From Parapedobacter lycopersici (GTDB taxonomy: Bacteria; Bacteroidota; Bacteroidia; Sphingobacteriales; Sphingobacteriaceae), in the NCBI RefSeq assembly GCF_024643285.1, contig NZ_JAMSLW010000001.1:124001-188000 (forward strand): a stretch of 64,000 nt of DNA, read 5' to 3'. The notes under the pieces were generated by a model. The model was not told where the DNA came from, made no database searches, and worked only from the letters and a program-made list of their open reading frames with translations. The translations under genes were made by a program, and so were the position numbers. Below are positions 8,035-18,500 of this stretch, piece after piece; position 1 is the first letter of the stretch, and every line of letters begins with the position of its first letter.

Positions 8035-9084
8035 TTAGATAATCAGCATGGCATCTCCGTAACTGTAGAACCGGTATTTCTCCTTAACAGCTACTTCGTA
8101 CGCATGCATTACATGTTCATAACCACCAAAGGCAGCAATCATAACCAGCAGCGTAGACTCCGGCGTATGGAAGTTGGTAATCATGCTGTCGGCAATACTG
8201 AAATCATAGGGAGGATAAATAAATTTACTTGTCCACTCGTTAGCCGGTTTCAGGTGCCTGTCGGCCGATACAGAAGACTCAATGGCACGCATGGAAGTCG
8301 TACCTACAGCGCACACCCGCTTTTTCGTGTCTATCGCCCGGTTTACCGTATTGGCTGCTTCCGGTGTGATGATAAACTGCTCCGAGTCCATTTTATGTTT
8401 GGTAAGGTCTTCCACCTCTACCGTGCGGAATGTTCCCAGTCCAACATGTAACGTAATTTCGGCAAAATCCACACCCTTAAGCTCAAAACGCTTCATCAGC
8501 TCCCGGCTGAAGTGCAATCCTGCGGTAGGGGCCGCCACGGCACCCTCATGCTTGGCAAAAATGGTCTGGTAACGGAATTTATCTTCCGGCGTGGCCTTGC
8601 GCTTAATGTATTTCGGAAGCGGGGTTTCCCCCAGAACTTCGATGTTCCGGCGGAATTCTTCATCGCTGCCGTCAAACAAAAACCGGATGGTACGGCCGCG
8701 GGAAGTGGTGTTGTCCACTACTTCGGCAACCAGCAGGTCGTCCTCGCCAAAATAAAGCTTGTTGCCCACCCGGATTTTCCGCGCCGGGTCTACCAATACA
8801 TCCCACAGGCGGAGCTCCTTATTCAGTTCACGCAATAAAAACACTTCAATCGTTGCCCCTGTTTTCTCTTTATTGCCATACATGCGGGCCGGAAAAACTT
8901 TCGTGTTATTCAGGATCAAAACGTCCTTATCGTCGAAATAGTTCAGGACATCCTTGAATATTTTGTGTTCTATTTTCCCGGTTTTCCGGTCGAGGACCAT
9001 CAAGCGCGACTCATCCCGGCTTTCGCTGGGTTCGTTTGCAATGAGTGATTCGGGGAGATTGAATTTAAATTGAGATAGCTTCAT
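8035..9084 (-). CDS. queA: S-adenosylmethionine:tRNA ribosyltransferase-isomerase QueA
   Basis: 349 residues, the family length. QueA transfers the ribosyl part of SAM to preQ1 in tRNA to make epoxyqueuosine. The N-terminus '[20 protein letters not shown]' (YDLPxxLIAxxPxxxRDxSRLL family), '[16 protein letters not shown]', '[13 protein letters not shown]', '[13 protein letters not shown]' and '[14 protein letters not shown]' are all diagnostic. Cytosolic. A -7-like TAAATTTG occurs on this strand at 9184-9191, about 100 bp before the start. ispD follows. Confidence 0.97.
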   Translation of the reverse strand: MKLSQFKFNLPESLIANEPSESRDESRLMVLDRKTGKIEHKIFKDVLNYFDDKDVLILNNTKVFPARMYGNKEKTGATIEVFLLRELNKELRLWDVLVDPARKIRVGNKLYFGEDDLLVAEVVDNTTSRGRTIRFLFDGSDEEFRRNIEVLGETPLPKYIKRKATPEDKFRYQTIFAKHEGAVAAPTAGLHFSRELMKRFELKGVDFAEITLHVGLGTFRTVEVEDLTKHKMDSEQFIITPEAANTVNRAIDTKKRVCAVGTTSMRAIESSVSADRHLKPANEWTSKFIYPPYDFSIADSMITNFHTPESTLLVMIAAFGGYEHVMHAYEVAVKEKYRFYSYGDAMLII

Positions 9085-9294
9085 TGTTGATGCAGTTATA
9101 TAGGAGGCTGTCCGATGCCGTGTGCCGTTTCAGTAGGATACCCTGAGGAACCCCTTTCGGACAATACCAATTAAATTAGCGCGCAAATTTATGAAATTAT
9201 TTTGGTAATATGATGAGGGTTTCGCAGTTTTATAGCCGGTGACGGCACCCCATTTTTTTATGTAACTTTTGATGATCCTATACGTCTATAGAAC

Positions 9295-10539
9295 ATGTTG
9301 TTTCTGAAGCTAATCGGTGAGAGTTTTGGTTTCGCGTTTTCCGCCCTGCGCGAAAACCGTACCCGGACGTTGTTATCCCTGCTGGGTGTGACCATCGGGA
9401 TCTTGATTATTATCGGCGTATTCTCCGCGGTGGACACCCTGCGGGCGAATCTCGAAAGCAGCGTTGAGAAACTGGGGAGTAAAACCATCTACGTGATGAA
9501 ATGGCCATGGGACGGCGGACCTGACTTTCCCTGGTGGCAGTATGTCAACCGGCCCGAGCCGGACCTGCGGGATTACGAGGCGCTGAAGGAACGGATGACC
9601 ACCGCGGAAGCCGTTTCGTTTTCCATTGATATCGGGAACCGTACCGTCCAGTACTTCAATAACAACGTGTCGGGTGTTACCGTTACGGCTACTTCGCACG
9701 AACTCTATGACATCCGGAACCTGGAAATCCAGGACGGAAGGTATTTTACCGAAATCGAATCCAGCCGGGGCAGTACCGTGGCCGTGATCGGCGCAACCAT
9801 TGCCGAGGGATTGTTTCCCAATGCGGACCCGATTGGCAAGGAAGTTTCAGTGCTGGGCCGGAGAATAACGGTCATCGGTATTTTCAAAAAGGAAGGAGAG
9901 GGGATGATCTTCGACGTTTCCATGGATAACGTGGTGATGATTCCACTTAATCTTGGCCGTAATCTCGTAAATATCAGGCGTTACAGTCCGGCTATCATGG
10001 TGAGCGCCCGTCCCGCTATCGCACTGGAAGAAACGGAGAGCGAATTACGGGGTGTCATGCGGTCCATTCATCGGCTAAGCCCGCAGCAGCAGGACGACTT
10101 CTCCCTGAATAAAACAACGGTGATTACCGCGCAGCTGGATTCCATGTTTAAGGTAATCAACCTGGCCGGTGGGTTTATCGGTATCTTCTCCATCCTGGTA
10201 GGCGGATTTGGCATCGCAAACATCATGTTCGTGTCGGTGAAGGAGCGGACCCACATCATCGGCATACAAAAGTCACTGGGTGCAAAAAATTATTTTATCC
10301 TCTCCCAGTTTCTCATCGAAGCCATTGCGCTGTGTGTAATCGGCGGGTTTATGGGGTTATCCATCGTCTATCTGCTAGCCTTCCTGGTCAAGCTGGTCTT
10401 TGGTTTGGGTATAGTCGTGAATTTGGGGATGGTTATGCTTACGGTCTTGCTGTCTACCCTGATCGGGCTGGTAGCAGGTATCGTGCCTGCAGCCATGGCT
10501 GCCCGGCTTAACCCGGTAGAGGCGATCCGAAGCAAGTAA
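9295..10539 (+). CDS. ABC transporter permease, MacB/FtsX family
   Basis: 414 residues. One N-terminal membrane segment ('LLSLLGVTIGILIIIGVFSA', about 23-46) precedes a periplasmic MacB-type core domain (about 50-250, with 'AVIGATIAEGLFPNADPIGK'). Three C-terminal membrane segments form the FtsX domain (about 283-307, 335-360, 376-400). The ending 'AGIVPAAMAARLNPVEAIRS' is characteristic of this permease superfamily. The ATPase subunit is not adjacent, so it must be encoded elsewhere. MacB-type permeases drive lipoprotein, peptide or drug efflux by mechanotransmission. A TAACTTTTG near 9263 is a promoter-like element just upstream. Confidence 0.9.
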   Translation: MLFLKLIGESFGFAFSALRENRTRTLLSLLGVTIGILIIIGVFSAVDTLRANLESSVEKLGSKTIYVMKWPWDGGPDFPWWQYVNRPEPDLRDYEALKERMTTAEAVSFSIDIGNRTVQYFNNNVSGVTVTATSHELYDIRNLEIQDGRYFTEIESSRGSTVAVIGATIAEGLFPNADPIGKEVSVLGRRITVIGIFKKEGEGMIFDVSMDNVVMIPLNLGRNLVNIRRYSPAIMVSARPAIALEETESELRGVMRSIHRLSPQQQDDFSLNKTTVITAQLDSMFKVINLAGGFIGIFSILVGGFGIANIMFVSVKERTHIIGIQKSLGAKNYFILSQFLIEAIALCVIGGFMGLSIVYLLAFLVKLVFGLGIVVNLGMVMLTVLLSTLIGLVAGIVPAAMAARLNPVEAIRSK

Positions 10540-10588
10540 CTTCCGGATCGCCGTAATAATATAAAAACCTGTGCGGGCCGTTGTTCCC

Positions 10589-11794
10589 TTAGCTCAGTTT
10601 AGCCAGGCCTTCTTTAATGCGCCGCAACGCTTCTTTCAGATTTTCGTCCGATGCTGCATAGGACAACCGGATGTAATTATTATTCCCAAAGGAGTCGCCA
10701 CCCACGGTAGCCACATGGGCCTCATTTAAGAGATAAAGCGCCAGGTCACTCGAATCTTTGATGATATTCCCCTGAGGGTCCTTTTTTCCGAAAAACGAAC
10801 TGATGTCCGGGAAAAAGTAAAACGCACCTTCCGGCAGGTTCGTCTTCACGCCCGGAATTTCCTTCAACAGGTTGTATACCAGGTCCCTGCGGCGCTCAAA
10901 CGCTTCTTTCATCTTCAATACGCTGTCCAAGCCCTGTGCATAGGCAGCAATGCCTGCCCGCTGGGCAATAGAACAGGTTCCTGATGTGGTTTGTCCCTGC
11001 AGTTTGTCATTAGCTGCCGCTATTTCTTTACTGGCTGCCAGGTAGCCCAGGCGCCAGCCCGTCATCGCAAAAGCCTTGGAAAAGCCATTGATCAGGATTA
11101 CGCGGTCTTTAATGCTGTCGAACTGCGCAATGGATTCATGCTGTCCGATGAAATTGATGTGCTCATAAATCTCGTCGGAAATAATATAAATGTCGGGATG
11201 TTTCTCAAATACCCGCACAAGCCCTTCCAGCTCCGCTTTGCTGTATACGCTGCCCGTGGGATTGCACGGTGAAGAAAACATGAAAAGCTTGCTTTTCGAT
11301 GTAATCGCAGCTTCCAGTTCTTCGGGTGTGATCTTAAAATCGCTCTCGATGGTTGTATTAATGAATACCGACTTGCCTTCCGCAAGTGTTACCATCTCCG
11401 AATAGGATACCCAGTAGGGCGTGGGGATGATGACCTCATCGCCCGGATTGATCAGGGTCAGTATCGCATTGGAAAGCGATTGTTTGGCCCCGGTCGATAC
11501 CACGATCTGCGAGGCATCATAGTCCAGGTTGTTTTCTTCCTTTAGCTTCTTCACGATAGCCTTGCGGAGATCCGGATACCCCGGTACAGGGGAATAGCGG
11601 GTGTAGTTTTCATCCAGCGCCTGCTTGGCTGCGGCCTTTACATGGTCCGGGGTGTGAAAATCAGGTTCACCCACGCTGAGGCTAATGACGTGAACGCCTT
11701 TTTCCGCGAGTTCACGGCCAAGTTTGGTCATTTTTAAGGTGGCCGATTCGGACAGATTATTTATCCTATCGGAAAGAATAGAAGATGTGCTCAT
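10589..11794 (-). CDS. Aspartate-type aminotransferase (class I/II, PLP)
   Basis: 401 residues from the ATG at 11794. The reading frame extends 27 residues further upstream, but that N-terminus is not family-like and lies beyond the promoter. 'MSTSSILSDRINNLSESATL' is the usual start for Bacteroidota AspC-like enzymes. PLP contacts are visible: 'NPCNPTGSV' region, 'IISDEIYEHI', and the Schiff-base lysine in 'NGFSKAFAMTGWRLGY'; the C-terminal arginine is in 'NNYIRLSYAASDE'. It should transfer the amino group between aspartate (or other amino acids) and 2-oxoglutarate in the cytosol. A TTG-N17-TAATTTTG promoter sits only six bases before the ATG. Confidence 0.93.
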   Translation of the reverse strand: MSTSSILSDRINNLSESATLKMTKLGRELAEKGVHVISLSVGEPDFHTPDHVKAAAKQALDENYTRYSPVPGYPDLRKAIVKKLKEENNLDYDASQIVVSTGAKQSLSNAILTLINPGDEVIIPTPYWVSYSEMVTLAEGKSVFINTTIESDFKITPEELEAAITSKSKLFMFSSPCNPTGSVYSKAELEGLVRVFEKHPDIYIISDEIYEHINFIGQHESIAQFDSIKDRVILINGFSKAFAMTGWRLGYLAASKEIAAANDKLQGQTTSGTCSIAQRAGIAAYAQGLDSVLKMKEAFERRRDLVYNLLKEIPGVKTNLPEGAFYFFPDISSFFGKKDPQGNIIKDSSDLALYLLNEAHVATVGGDSFGNNNYIRLSYAASDENLKEALRRIKEGLAKLS

Positions 11795-11800
11795 GGTGGA

Positions 11801-11828
11801 CAAAATTAGACAAAACTGGCGATTCCAA
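11801..11828 (-). promoter_or_regulatory. Promoter abutting the aminotransferase start
   Basis: On the reverse strand TTG (11828-11826), a 17-bp spacer and TAATTTTG (11808-11801) match the Bacteroidota promoter consensus. Only six bases separate the -7 element from the ATG at 11794. Transcription would begin near the A of the start codon, suggesting a leaderless mRNA. Confidence 0.5.
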
Positions 11829-11908
11829 CAACAATTATTATTTGTCGGGAATGCGGATTTCCCGGGTGTTGCCACATTGTTTTATATGTGGGTGTGCGCG
11901 GCATTCGT

Positions 11909-11916
11909 TATCTTTG
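11909..11916 (+). promoter_or_regulatory. -7 element candidate for the cation efflux gene
   Basis: TATCTTTG matches TAnnTTTG, 69 bp before the TTG start of the cation diffusion facilitator gene. No good -33 TTTG is found at the right distance, so this is a weak call. Confidence 0.35.
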
Positions 11917-11984
11917 CCTTCCAACGTTCGAACGATTGTTTTGTGTAAATAGAAAAACATATTTGGTAAGCAGAAAAATATATT

Positions 11985-12965
11985 TTGAATAAACAGAAAA
12001 ATATAATCCGACTCGCACTGGCTGCCGGTATTCTGCTGATGCTGATAAAATTCGGCGCTTATTTATTAACGAACTCCAACGCGGTCCTCACCGACGCCAT
12101 GGAAAGCATCGTCAATGTCGTGGCCTCCGGATTTGCTTTTTACAGCATCCACCTGGCAGCCCGGCCGCGCGATCAGAACCATCCGTACGGCCACGGTAAG
12201 GTGGAATTTTTTTCGGTATTCCTTGAAGGTGGATTAATTTTTATTGCCGGGATGCTGATCCTGGCCAAGGCAGTATATAACATCTTTTTTCCGGAAACGG
12301 TGGGTAACCTGATCGGGGGCATGGGACTGCTGGCGTTTACCGGGGTGGTCAATTTTGTACTGGGTACATACATGGTCACCCAGAGTAAATCGCTCAATTC
12401 GCTGACGCTGCTTGCCGATGGCAAGCACTTACAGACCGATGCGTACAGTACGGTCGGACTTTTGGTGGGACTGTTCCTGATGTATATCACCGGATTCGGG
12501 TGGATCGATATCGTACTGTCACTGGGGCTGGGCACGTATATCCTGATCAGCGGATATAAGCTCCTGCGGCGGTCTATCGCCGGACTGATGGATGAATCGG
12601 ACATGAAACTACTGGGGAAGGTAGCCAATATATTACAACGGCACCGGAAAGACGATTGGATTGATGTGCACAACCTGCGTGTCCAGCGTTATGGGCATGA
12701 GCTGCATATCGATTGCCATGTAACCTTGCCCAACTATTACGATCTCAACAAGGTGCACGACGAGGTGTCGCTCATCGATACCGTGATTAACAGTAACTTG
12801 CACAGCAATACCGAATTATTTATCCATGCAGACCCCTGTATACCGGCATGCTGCAAGTATTGCCGGGTTAAAAATTGCCCTATCCGCTCGGAAGCACAGC
12901 AGGTGGATCATGTGTGGGACGAGGAGCGACTGGGTAAAAATGAAAAGCATTTTGAAAACGGCTAA
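11985..12965 (+). CDS. Cation diffusion facilitator (CDF) transporter with Cys-rich tail
   Basis: 326 residues from TTG; no in-frame ATG is nearby. Six membrane segments fill residues 7-190, with the CDF metal-site patterns 'NSNAVLTDAMES' (xxxxD) and 'HPYGHGKVEFF' and, in the fifth segment, a second site near 'LADGKHLQTDAYS' (HxxxD). The C-terminal cytoplasmic domain has 'DVHNLRVQRYGHELHIDCHV'. It should export Zn2+, Fe2+ or a similar divalent metal in exchange for protons. Unusual is a tail with a cluster of cysteines: 'PCIPACCKYCRVKNCPI' at about residues 285-301, a likely soft-metal binding patch. Confidence 0.9.
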   Translation: MNKQKNIIRLALAAGILLMLIKFGAYLLTNSNAVLTDAMESIVNVVASGFAFYSIHLAARPRDQNHPYGHGKVEFFSVFLEGGLIFIAGMLILAKAVYNIFFPETVGNLIGGMGLLAFTGVVNFVLGTYMVTQSKSLNSLTLLADGKHLQTDAYSTVGLLVGLFLMYITGFGWIDIVLSLGLGTYILISGYKLLRRSIAGLMDESDMKLLGKVANILQRHRKDDWIDVHNLRVQRYGHELHIDCHVTLPNYYDLNKVHDEVSLIDTVINSNLHSNTELFIHADPCIPACCKYCRVKNCPIRSEAQQVDHVWDEERLGKNEKHFENG

Positions 12966-13036
12966 CCGCGCATTGATGGCCGAATTTTAACATTTTTGAT
13001 AGCCGCATTGCAAAAACAATTCTTCATCTTTACCTG

Positions 13037-15430
13037 ATGTTTAAAGAAATACGGAACAAATATTTACGATATACCCTGATCGTTGGCTATGCTATCGTCA
13101 TCTTCATCTGTGCCGTCGAAATTAATTTCCTGTGGCTGTTCGGATATTCCCCCACGTCCCGCGATATCAACATGCCGGCGCAGCACGTGGCTTCGGAACT
13201 TTACACGGCCGACAGTGTGCTGATCGGGCGCTATTTCAAGGAAGACCGCTCGCCGGTGCCCTATGACAGCATTTCGCCCAACGTGACCAACGCGCTGATC
13301 GCAACCGAGGACATCCGGTTTTTCCAGCACCACGGCGTGGATTTCCGGGCCGTATTTTCCAGTTTGCTGTCCACGGCACAGGGTGATCGGAGAGGAGCAA
13401 GCACCATCACCCAGCAGCTGGCGAAAAACCTATACCGTACCCGTTATGACCAGGCTGAGGGACTCCTGGGTCGTATACCCGGCATCGGACTGGTCATCAA
13501 TAAATTCAAGGAATGGGTCACGGCCTATAAACTGGAAAGTAAGTACAGTAAGGAATCGATCATTACGATGTACCTGAATACGGTTTCCTTCAGCAACAAC
13601 GCATACGGCATAAAAACGGTGGCTAAGCGCTATTTCAACAAACAGCCGTCGGACCTGACGGCTGCGGAAGCAGCCGTGCTCATCGGCATGCTTAAAGGGA
13701 CTACGTTATATAACCCGGTGCGCAACCCGGACCGATCTGTTGAGCGGCGTAATATCGTGCTCAGCCAGATGCAGAAAGCCGGATTCCTTTCAGCTGAAGC
13801 CTATCAGGAGGCCCGGGCAACACCGCTCCGGTTGAGTTTCGGCACGGAAGAGGAAGCCGCCCGGGAAGACTCCTACCTGCGTGCTGCTGTTGAAAAATGG
13901 CTGGAGGCCTGGTGCGCCGAAAATGGATATGACATCTACGAGGACGGGTTGAAGATTTATACCACCATTGATTCCCGCATGCAGCGCCACGCCGAGGAAA
14001 CGGTCGCTGAGCAGATGAAAACCCTCCAGCGCCGACTGGAAAATGCGTGGCAGGGCGAGATCCCATGGCGCAATTCCAATGGGGAAGTGATCGATGGTTT
14101 TCTGGAAAACCTGGCCTCGCGCACCAGCTACTATCGCCAGTTAAATGAACGCTATAAAGGCAATAAAGACAGCATATTCCATTACCTCAACCAGCCCAAG
14201 ACCATGCAGGTGTTCACCTGGGACGGGCCCCGGGAGGTGCAGTATTCCAGTATGGATTCGCTGGCCCATTATGCCATGATGCTGAATGCCGGAATGATGT
14301 CCATGGATCCGTATAATGGCGAAATAAAAGTATGGGTGGGCGGAATAAACCACCAGTATTACCAGTACGACCACGTATTCCAGGCGAAACGCCAGGCGGG
14401 CTCTACATTCAAGCCCTTTGCCTACCTTGCCGCCCTGGAGGCGGGCATGTCTCCGTGTGATAAATATGTGGATAAGGCGGTACGGATTACGTATACGGAG
14501 AAAGGGGAAGAAAAAGTATGGGAGCCGAAAAATGCCGACTGGGTGTTCAGTGGCCGCGACATGTCGCTGCGCTGGGCCATGGGGAAATCGGTAAACTCCA
14601 TTACAGCGCAGATCACGGAAGAGGTCGGCTGGGACAAGGTCGTGGATGCAGCCAAACGCAGCGGCATCACCAGCCCGCTGGCTTCCGTGCCCTCGGTTAG
14701 CCTGGGCTCCAATGATGTCAGCGTCTTCGAAATGGTCAACGCATACGCAACCTTTATGAATAAGGGCCGGCGCGTCGACCCGATACTGGTATCCCGGATT
14801 GTCGCAATGGATGGCCGTACGGTCGCCACGTTTAAACCCCGGGACACCCAGGTGATCAGCGAGGAAGTCGCCTGGCTGATGACCTACATGCTCCGGGGAA
14901 GCATGGAAGAGCCGGAAGGTACCTCGCAGGCCCTATGGGAATGGGATCTATGGAAAGAAAATAATCAGATTGGCGGAAAAACAGGCACCTCGTCCGATTA
15001 CGTGGATGGCTGGTATATGGGGGTAACCAAAGACCTGGTGACCGGCGTTTGGGTGGGATGCGACGAACGCAGCATTCATTTTAAGAACTCCCAGACCGGT
15101 GAAGGTTCACGTACGGCATTGCCTATTTTTGGTAAATACATGGAGAAACTATACCATGATAATGCTCTGGGATATACCTACGGCCCGTTTCCGGAAGCCG
15201 GTGTGCCGATAAACCGGCAATACAATTGTCCCAGCCCACGCATCATCCACCGCGACAGTACACAGACTGACAGCATTTCGCCGCTGCGACTGCCCGACTC
15301 ACCGGCGCTGGAGGAACCACTTGATATGGAGGAACTGAAGCGACAGCTTGATGGTAGCCGGCAGATCACATCCGTGGACAAAACCAAAGGGGAAGCAACG
15401 GAATGGTACCGGCCGGCACGCAAAGGCTAA
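13037..15430 (+). CDS. Class A penicillin-binding protein (transglycosylase/transpeptidase)
   Basis: 797 residues. An N-terminal signal anchor lies at residues 11-38. The GT51 transglycosylase domain (about 70-260) shows 'ATEDIRFFQHHGVDFRAVFS' with the catalytic Glu and 'GASTITQQLAKNLY'. The transpeptidase domain (about 400-720) has the three penicillin-binding motifs: S456-T-F-K459 in 'AGSTFKPFAYLAALE', SVN in 'MGKSVNSIT', and KTGT in 'QIGGKTGTSSDYVDGWY'. It polymerises and crosslinks peptidoglycan on the outer face of the inner membrane. It resembles PBP1A/mrcA. It stands alone between the CDF and the following outer-membrane gene. Confidence 0.95.
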   Translation: MFKEIRNKYLRYTLIVGYAIVIFICAVEINFLWLFGYSPTSRDINMPAQHVASELYTADSVLIGRYFKEDRSPVPYDSISPNVTNALIATEDIRFFQHHGVDFRAVFSSLLSTAQGDRRGASTITQQLAKNLYRTRYDQAEGLLGRIPGIGLVINKFKEWVTAYKLESKYSKESIITMYLNTVSFSNNAYGIKTVAKRYFNKQPSDLTAAEAAVLIGMLKGTTLYNPVRNPDRSVERRNIVLSQMQKAGFLSAEAYQEARATPLRLSFGTEEEAAREDSYLRAAVEKWLEAWCAENGYDIYEDGLKIYTTIDSRMQRHAEETVAEQMKTLQRRLENAWQGEIPWRNSNGEVIDGFLENLASRTSYYRQLNERYKGNKDSIFHYLNQPKTMQVFTWDGPREVQYSSMDSLAHYAMMLNAGMMSMDPYNGEIKVWVGGINHQYYQYDHVFQAKRQAGSTFKPFAYLAALEAGMSPCDKYVDKAVRITYTEKGEEKVWEPKNADWVFSGRDMSLRWAMGKSVNSITAQITEEVGWDKVVDAAKRSGITSPLASVPSVSLGSNDVSVFEMVNAYATFMNKGRRVDPILVSRIVAMDGRTVATFKPRDTQVISEEVAWLMTYMLRGSMEEPEGTSQALWEWDLWKENNQIGGKTGTSSDYVDGWYMGVTKDLVTGVWVGCDERSIHFKNSQTGEGSRTALPIFGKYMEKLYHDNALGYTYGPFPEAGVPINRQYNCPSPRIIHRDSTQTDSISPLRLPDSPALEEPLDMEELKRQLDGSRQITSVDKTKGEATEWYRPARKG

Positions 15431-15518
15431 CCGAAAACAAATAGCATGATGATTATTAAACCATTTTACCGATATTCGTTCTAACTTTACGTTCAAAAAC
15501 TATCTCAGCTGACGTTCC

Positions 15519-18500
15519 ATGACACATTTTCGTATCAACAGACCTTTTTATTTCCAAGTGCTGATCGGTATGGCGCTCTGCCTTTTTGCCCTGGGCGCAC
15601 AGGCGCAATATTTCGGACAGAACAAAATGCGGTATAAGCAACTGGATTTTAAGGTATATGAAACGCCCCATTTTAACCTACATTACTATGTGCAAAACGA
15701 CTCACTGATCCGGTGGCTCGCCAAGGAAAGTGAGGTCTGGTACGAATTGCATCAACAGGTATTCCGGGATACTTTTCTCCGGAAGAACCCCATCATTCTG
15801 TATGCTAACCACCCTGAGTTCCAGCAAACCACAACTATACAGGGCGAAATCGGGGTAGGTACCGGCGGGGTAACCGAAGCACTGAAGACTCGCGTGGTCA
15901 TGCCGGTCATGCTCATTAACCAGCAAACCCGCCACGTACTCGGCCACGAGCTGGTGCATGCCTTCCAGTACCGGGTGCTGATGGAAGGGGGCGATACAAC
16001 ACGGCTTGAGAATATCGGTAATATTCCGCTTTGGATGGTTGAGGGGATGGCGGAGTACTTTTCTGTCGGGAAAAAGGATGCCTTCACAGCCATGTGGATG
16101 CGGGATGCTTACCTGAATAATGATATTCCCTCGCTGCGGGCAATGACGGAAAACCAGAACCGGTATTTTCCGTACCGGTTCGGGCAGGCCTTCTGGTCAT
16201 ATGTCGGGTCTACTTACGGTGATACGGTCATTATGCCCTTATTCAAAGCCACCGCCATGTACGGTTATGAAATGGGGATCAGGCGGGTATTCGGGTATGA
16301 TTCCGAAACACTGTCCAACCTATGGAAAAACAGCATGATCAATGCCTACCGCAGCCTACCCATCGATACTTCCAGGGCGCCTGTGGGACGGTCCATCCTC
16401 AATCGGCAGAATTCCGGGGGGAGCATGAACGTTTCGCCGGCCATTTCACCCGATGGCAAATACGTGGCTTTCCTGTCGGAACGCGACCTGTTCAGTATTG
16501 ATCTTTTCCTGGCCGATGCACAGAGCGGCGAAATTATACGAAAGCTGAGCAGCCGGCTTACCAATACCGATATTGATGAATTCAGTTTCCTGGAGTCGGC
16601 GGGGGCTTTTTCCCCCGATAGCCGGAAATTTGCGTTCAGTGTATTCAGTCGGGGCCGGAGCAAACTGATGGCCGTGGACGTGAACAATGGCCGTACGCTG
16701 TTCCTGGAAGCCATGGGTGACGTCACGGAATTCGGTAACATCGCCTGGTCACCAGATGGCGAAACCCTCGCGTTCTCGGGCCTGAAAAACGGGGTCAGTG
16801 ATTTATACCTCTATCATCTTGGTACGAAAAAATTGACCCAGCTGACCAACGATGCTTATTCCGACTTCCAGCCCAGTTTCTCCTGGGATGGCCAGAAAAT
16901 TGTATTCAGCACCGACCGGGTAGCCTGGCAGAAGCGTTCGCGGGATGTCAACATCCCCATGAACCTCGCGGTGTTTGACCTGGCTACCGGCGAAATCAGT
17001 AACATCGACGTATTCCCCGGGGCCAACAACCTGAATCCGCAGTTCTCTGCCGATAACAGCCAACTCTATTTCCTGTCGAACAGCGATGGCTTCCGGAACA
17101 TGTTCCGGTATACGCTGAGCGATGGAACGACGGAGCGGATGACGGAATATTTTACCGGTATCAGCGGCATCACGGAGTATTCACCGGCATTAAGCCTGTC
17201 GGCAAATAACGATGTCGTTTATTCGTATTACCGACGGAATGAATACAGCGTATATAATGCAAAAGTGGCTGACTTTGAGCCGGTAAAAGTAGATCCGTTA
17301 ACGGTCAACTTCAACGCCGCCATGCTGCCGCCGCCGGAAAATCTTGGCGTCGATGTAGTGAATGCCAACCTCAGCAATTTCAATTTATTTCAGCGGATTG
17401 CCGATAACCAGATAGACTCTGTAGGCTACCGGCCGAATTTCAAACTGGATTACCTCGCAAACAGCGGGATGGGTATGGCCGTCGGCAGCCGTTACGGTGC
17501 CGGTATCTCCAGCGGTATCCAGGGTATGTTTTCGGATATCCTCGGCCAGAACCAGATTTTTGCGGCCCTTTCCATCAATGGCGAGATCTATGACTTCGGC
17601 GGACAGGTTGCTTATATCAACCAGAAAAGCCGGATCAATTGGGGTGGGGCCATTTCGCACATCCCGTACATGTCCGGATTTTCGGCATACGGTACACGTC
17701 CGGCTTACGACCAGAATGGCGATATCATCCAGGTACCCAGTTTTGAAACCTATATTATCCGTACATTCCAGCAGCAGGTAGAAGCTTTTGGCGCCTATCC
17801 GTTCTCCAAGCATCACCGCTTTGAGCTTGGCGGGGCGCTTGCCCGGTACAGCTACCGGGTAGATAACTGGTGGCAGGATTATATCGGCAGGGGTGGCCGG
17901 GATAAGATAACCAATGAACAGGCCAGCGCGATTTTCGGAGGCAACTTCAATGCGTTTACCATCCAGCAGGCCAATGCGTCTTTCGTGGGCGATAATGCCG
18001 TGTTTGGCATTGCTGCCCCGCTGCAGGGATTCCGTTACCGGCTCGGCATGGAAAAATATTTCGGAGATTACAACTTTTCGGCTTATACCTTTGACCTGCG
18101 TAAATACAGCCGGTTTAAACCGATTACGATCGCAGCACGTGCATACACATACATGCGCGCGGGTAAAGACGAGAATGCGCTGTACCCGCTGTTCCTGGGC
18201 TACCCGCACCTGATCCGCGGATATGAAAGCGCATCGTTCCGGAATAATTCCAGCGTGTTTAATTTCAATAGCATGATGGGTACGCGTATCGCCGTTTTCA
18301 ATTTTGAAATCCGGCTGCCTTTTACCGGTCCGGAACGGCTGGCGGCTATCCCGTCAAGCCTGCTTTTCTCGGACCTTAACCTGTTTTTTGATGCGGGGCT
18401 TGCCTGGAACAGCGATTCCAAGGTAGCTTTCCGAAGCACCCCGCGCCTGGTAGGTACCCGGCCGAACCCGCTTGATCCGACACAACCAATTGAAGTATAT

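Noticed and set aside
17385-18209. Reverse frame of 274 codons in the barrel region of the 1042-residue protein
   Set aside because: Composition mirrors the sense gene; no independent start or domain.
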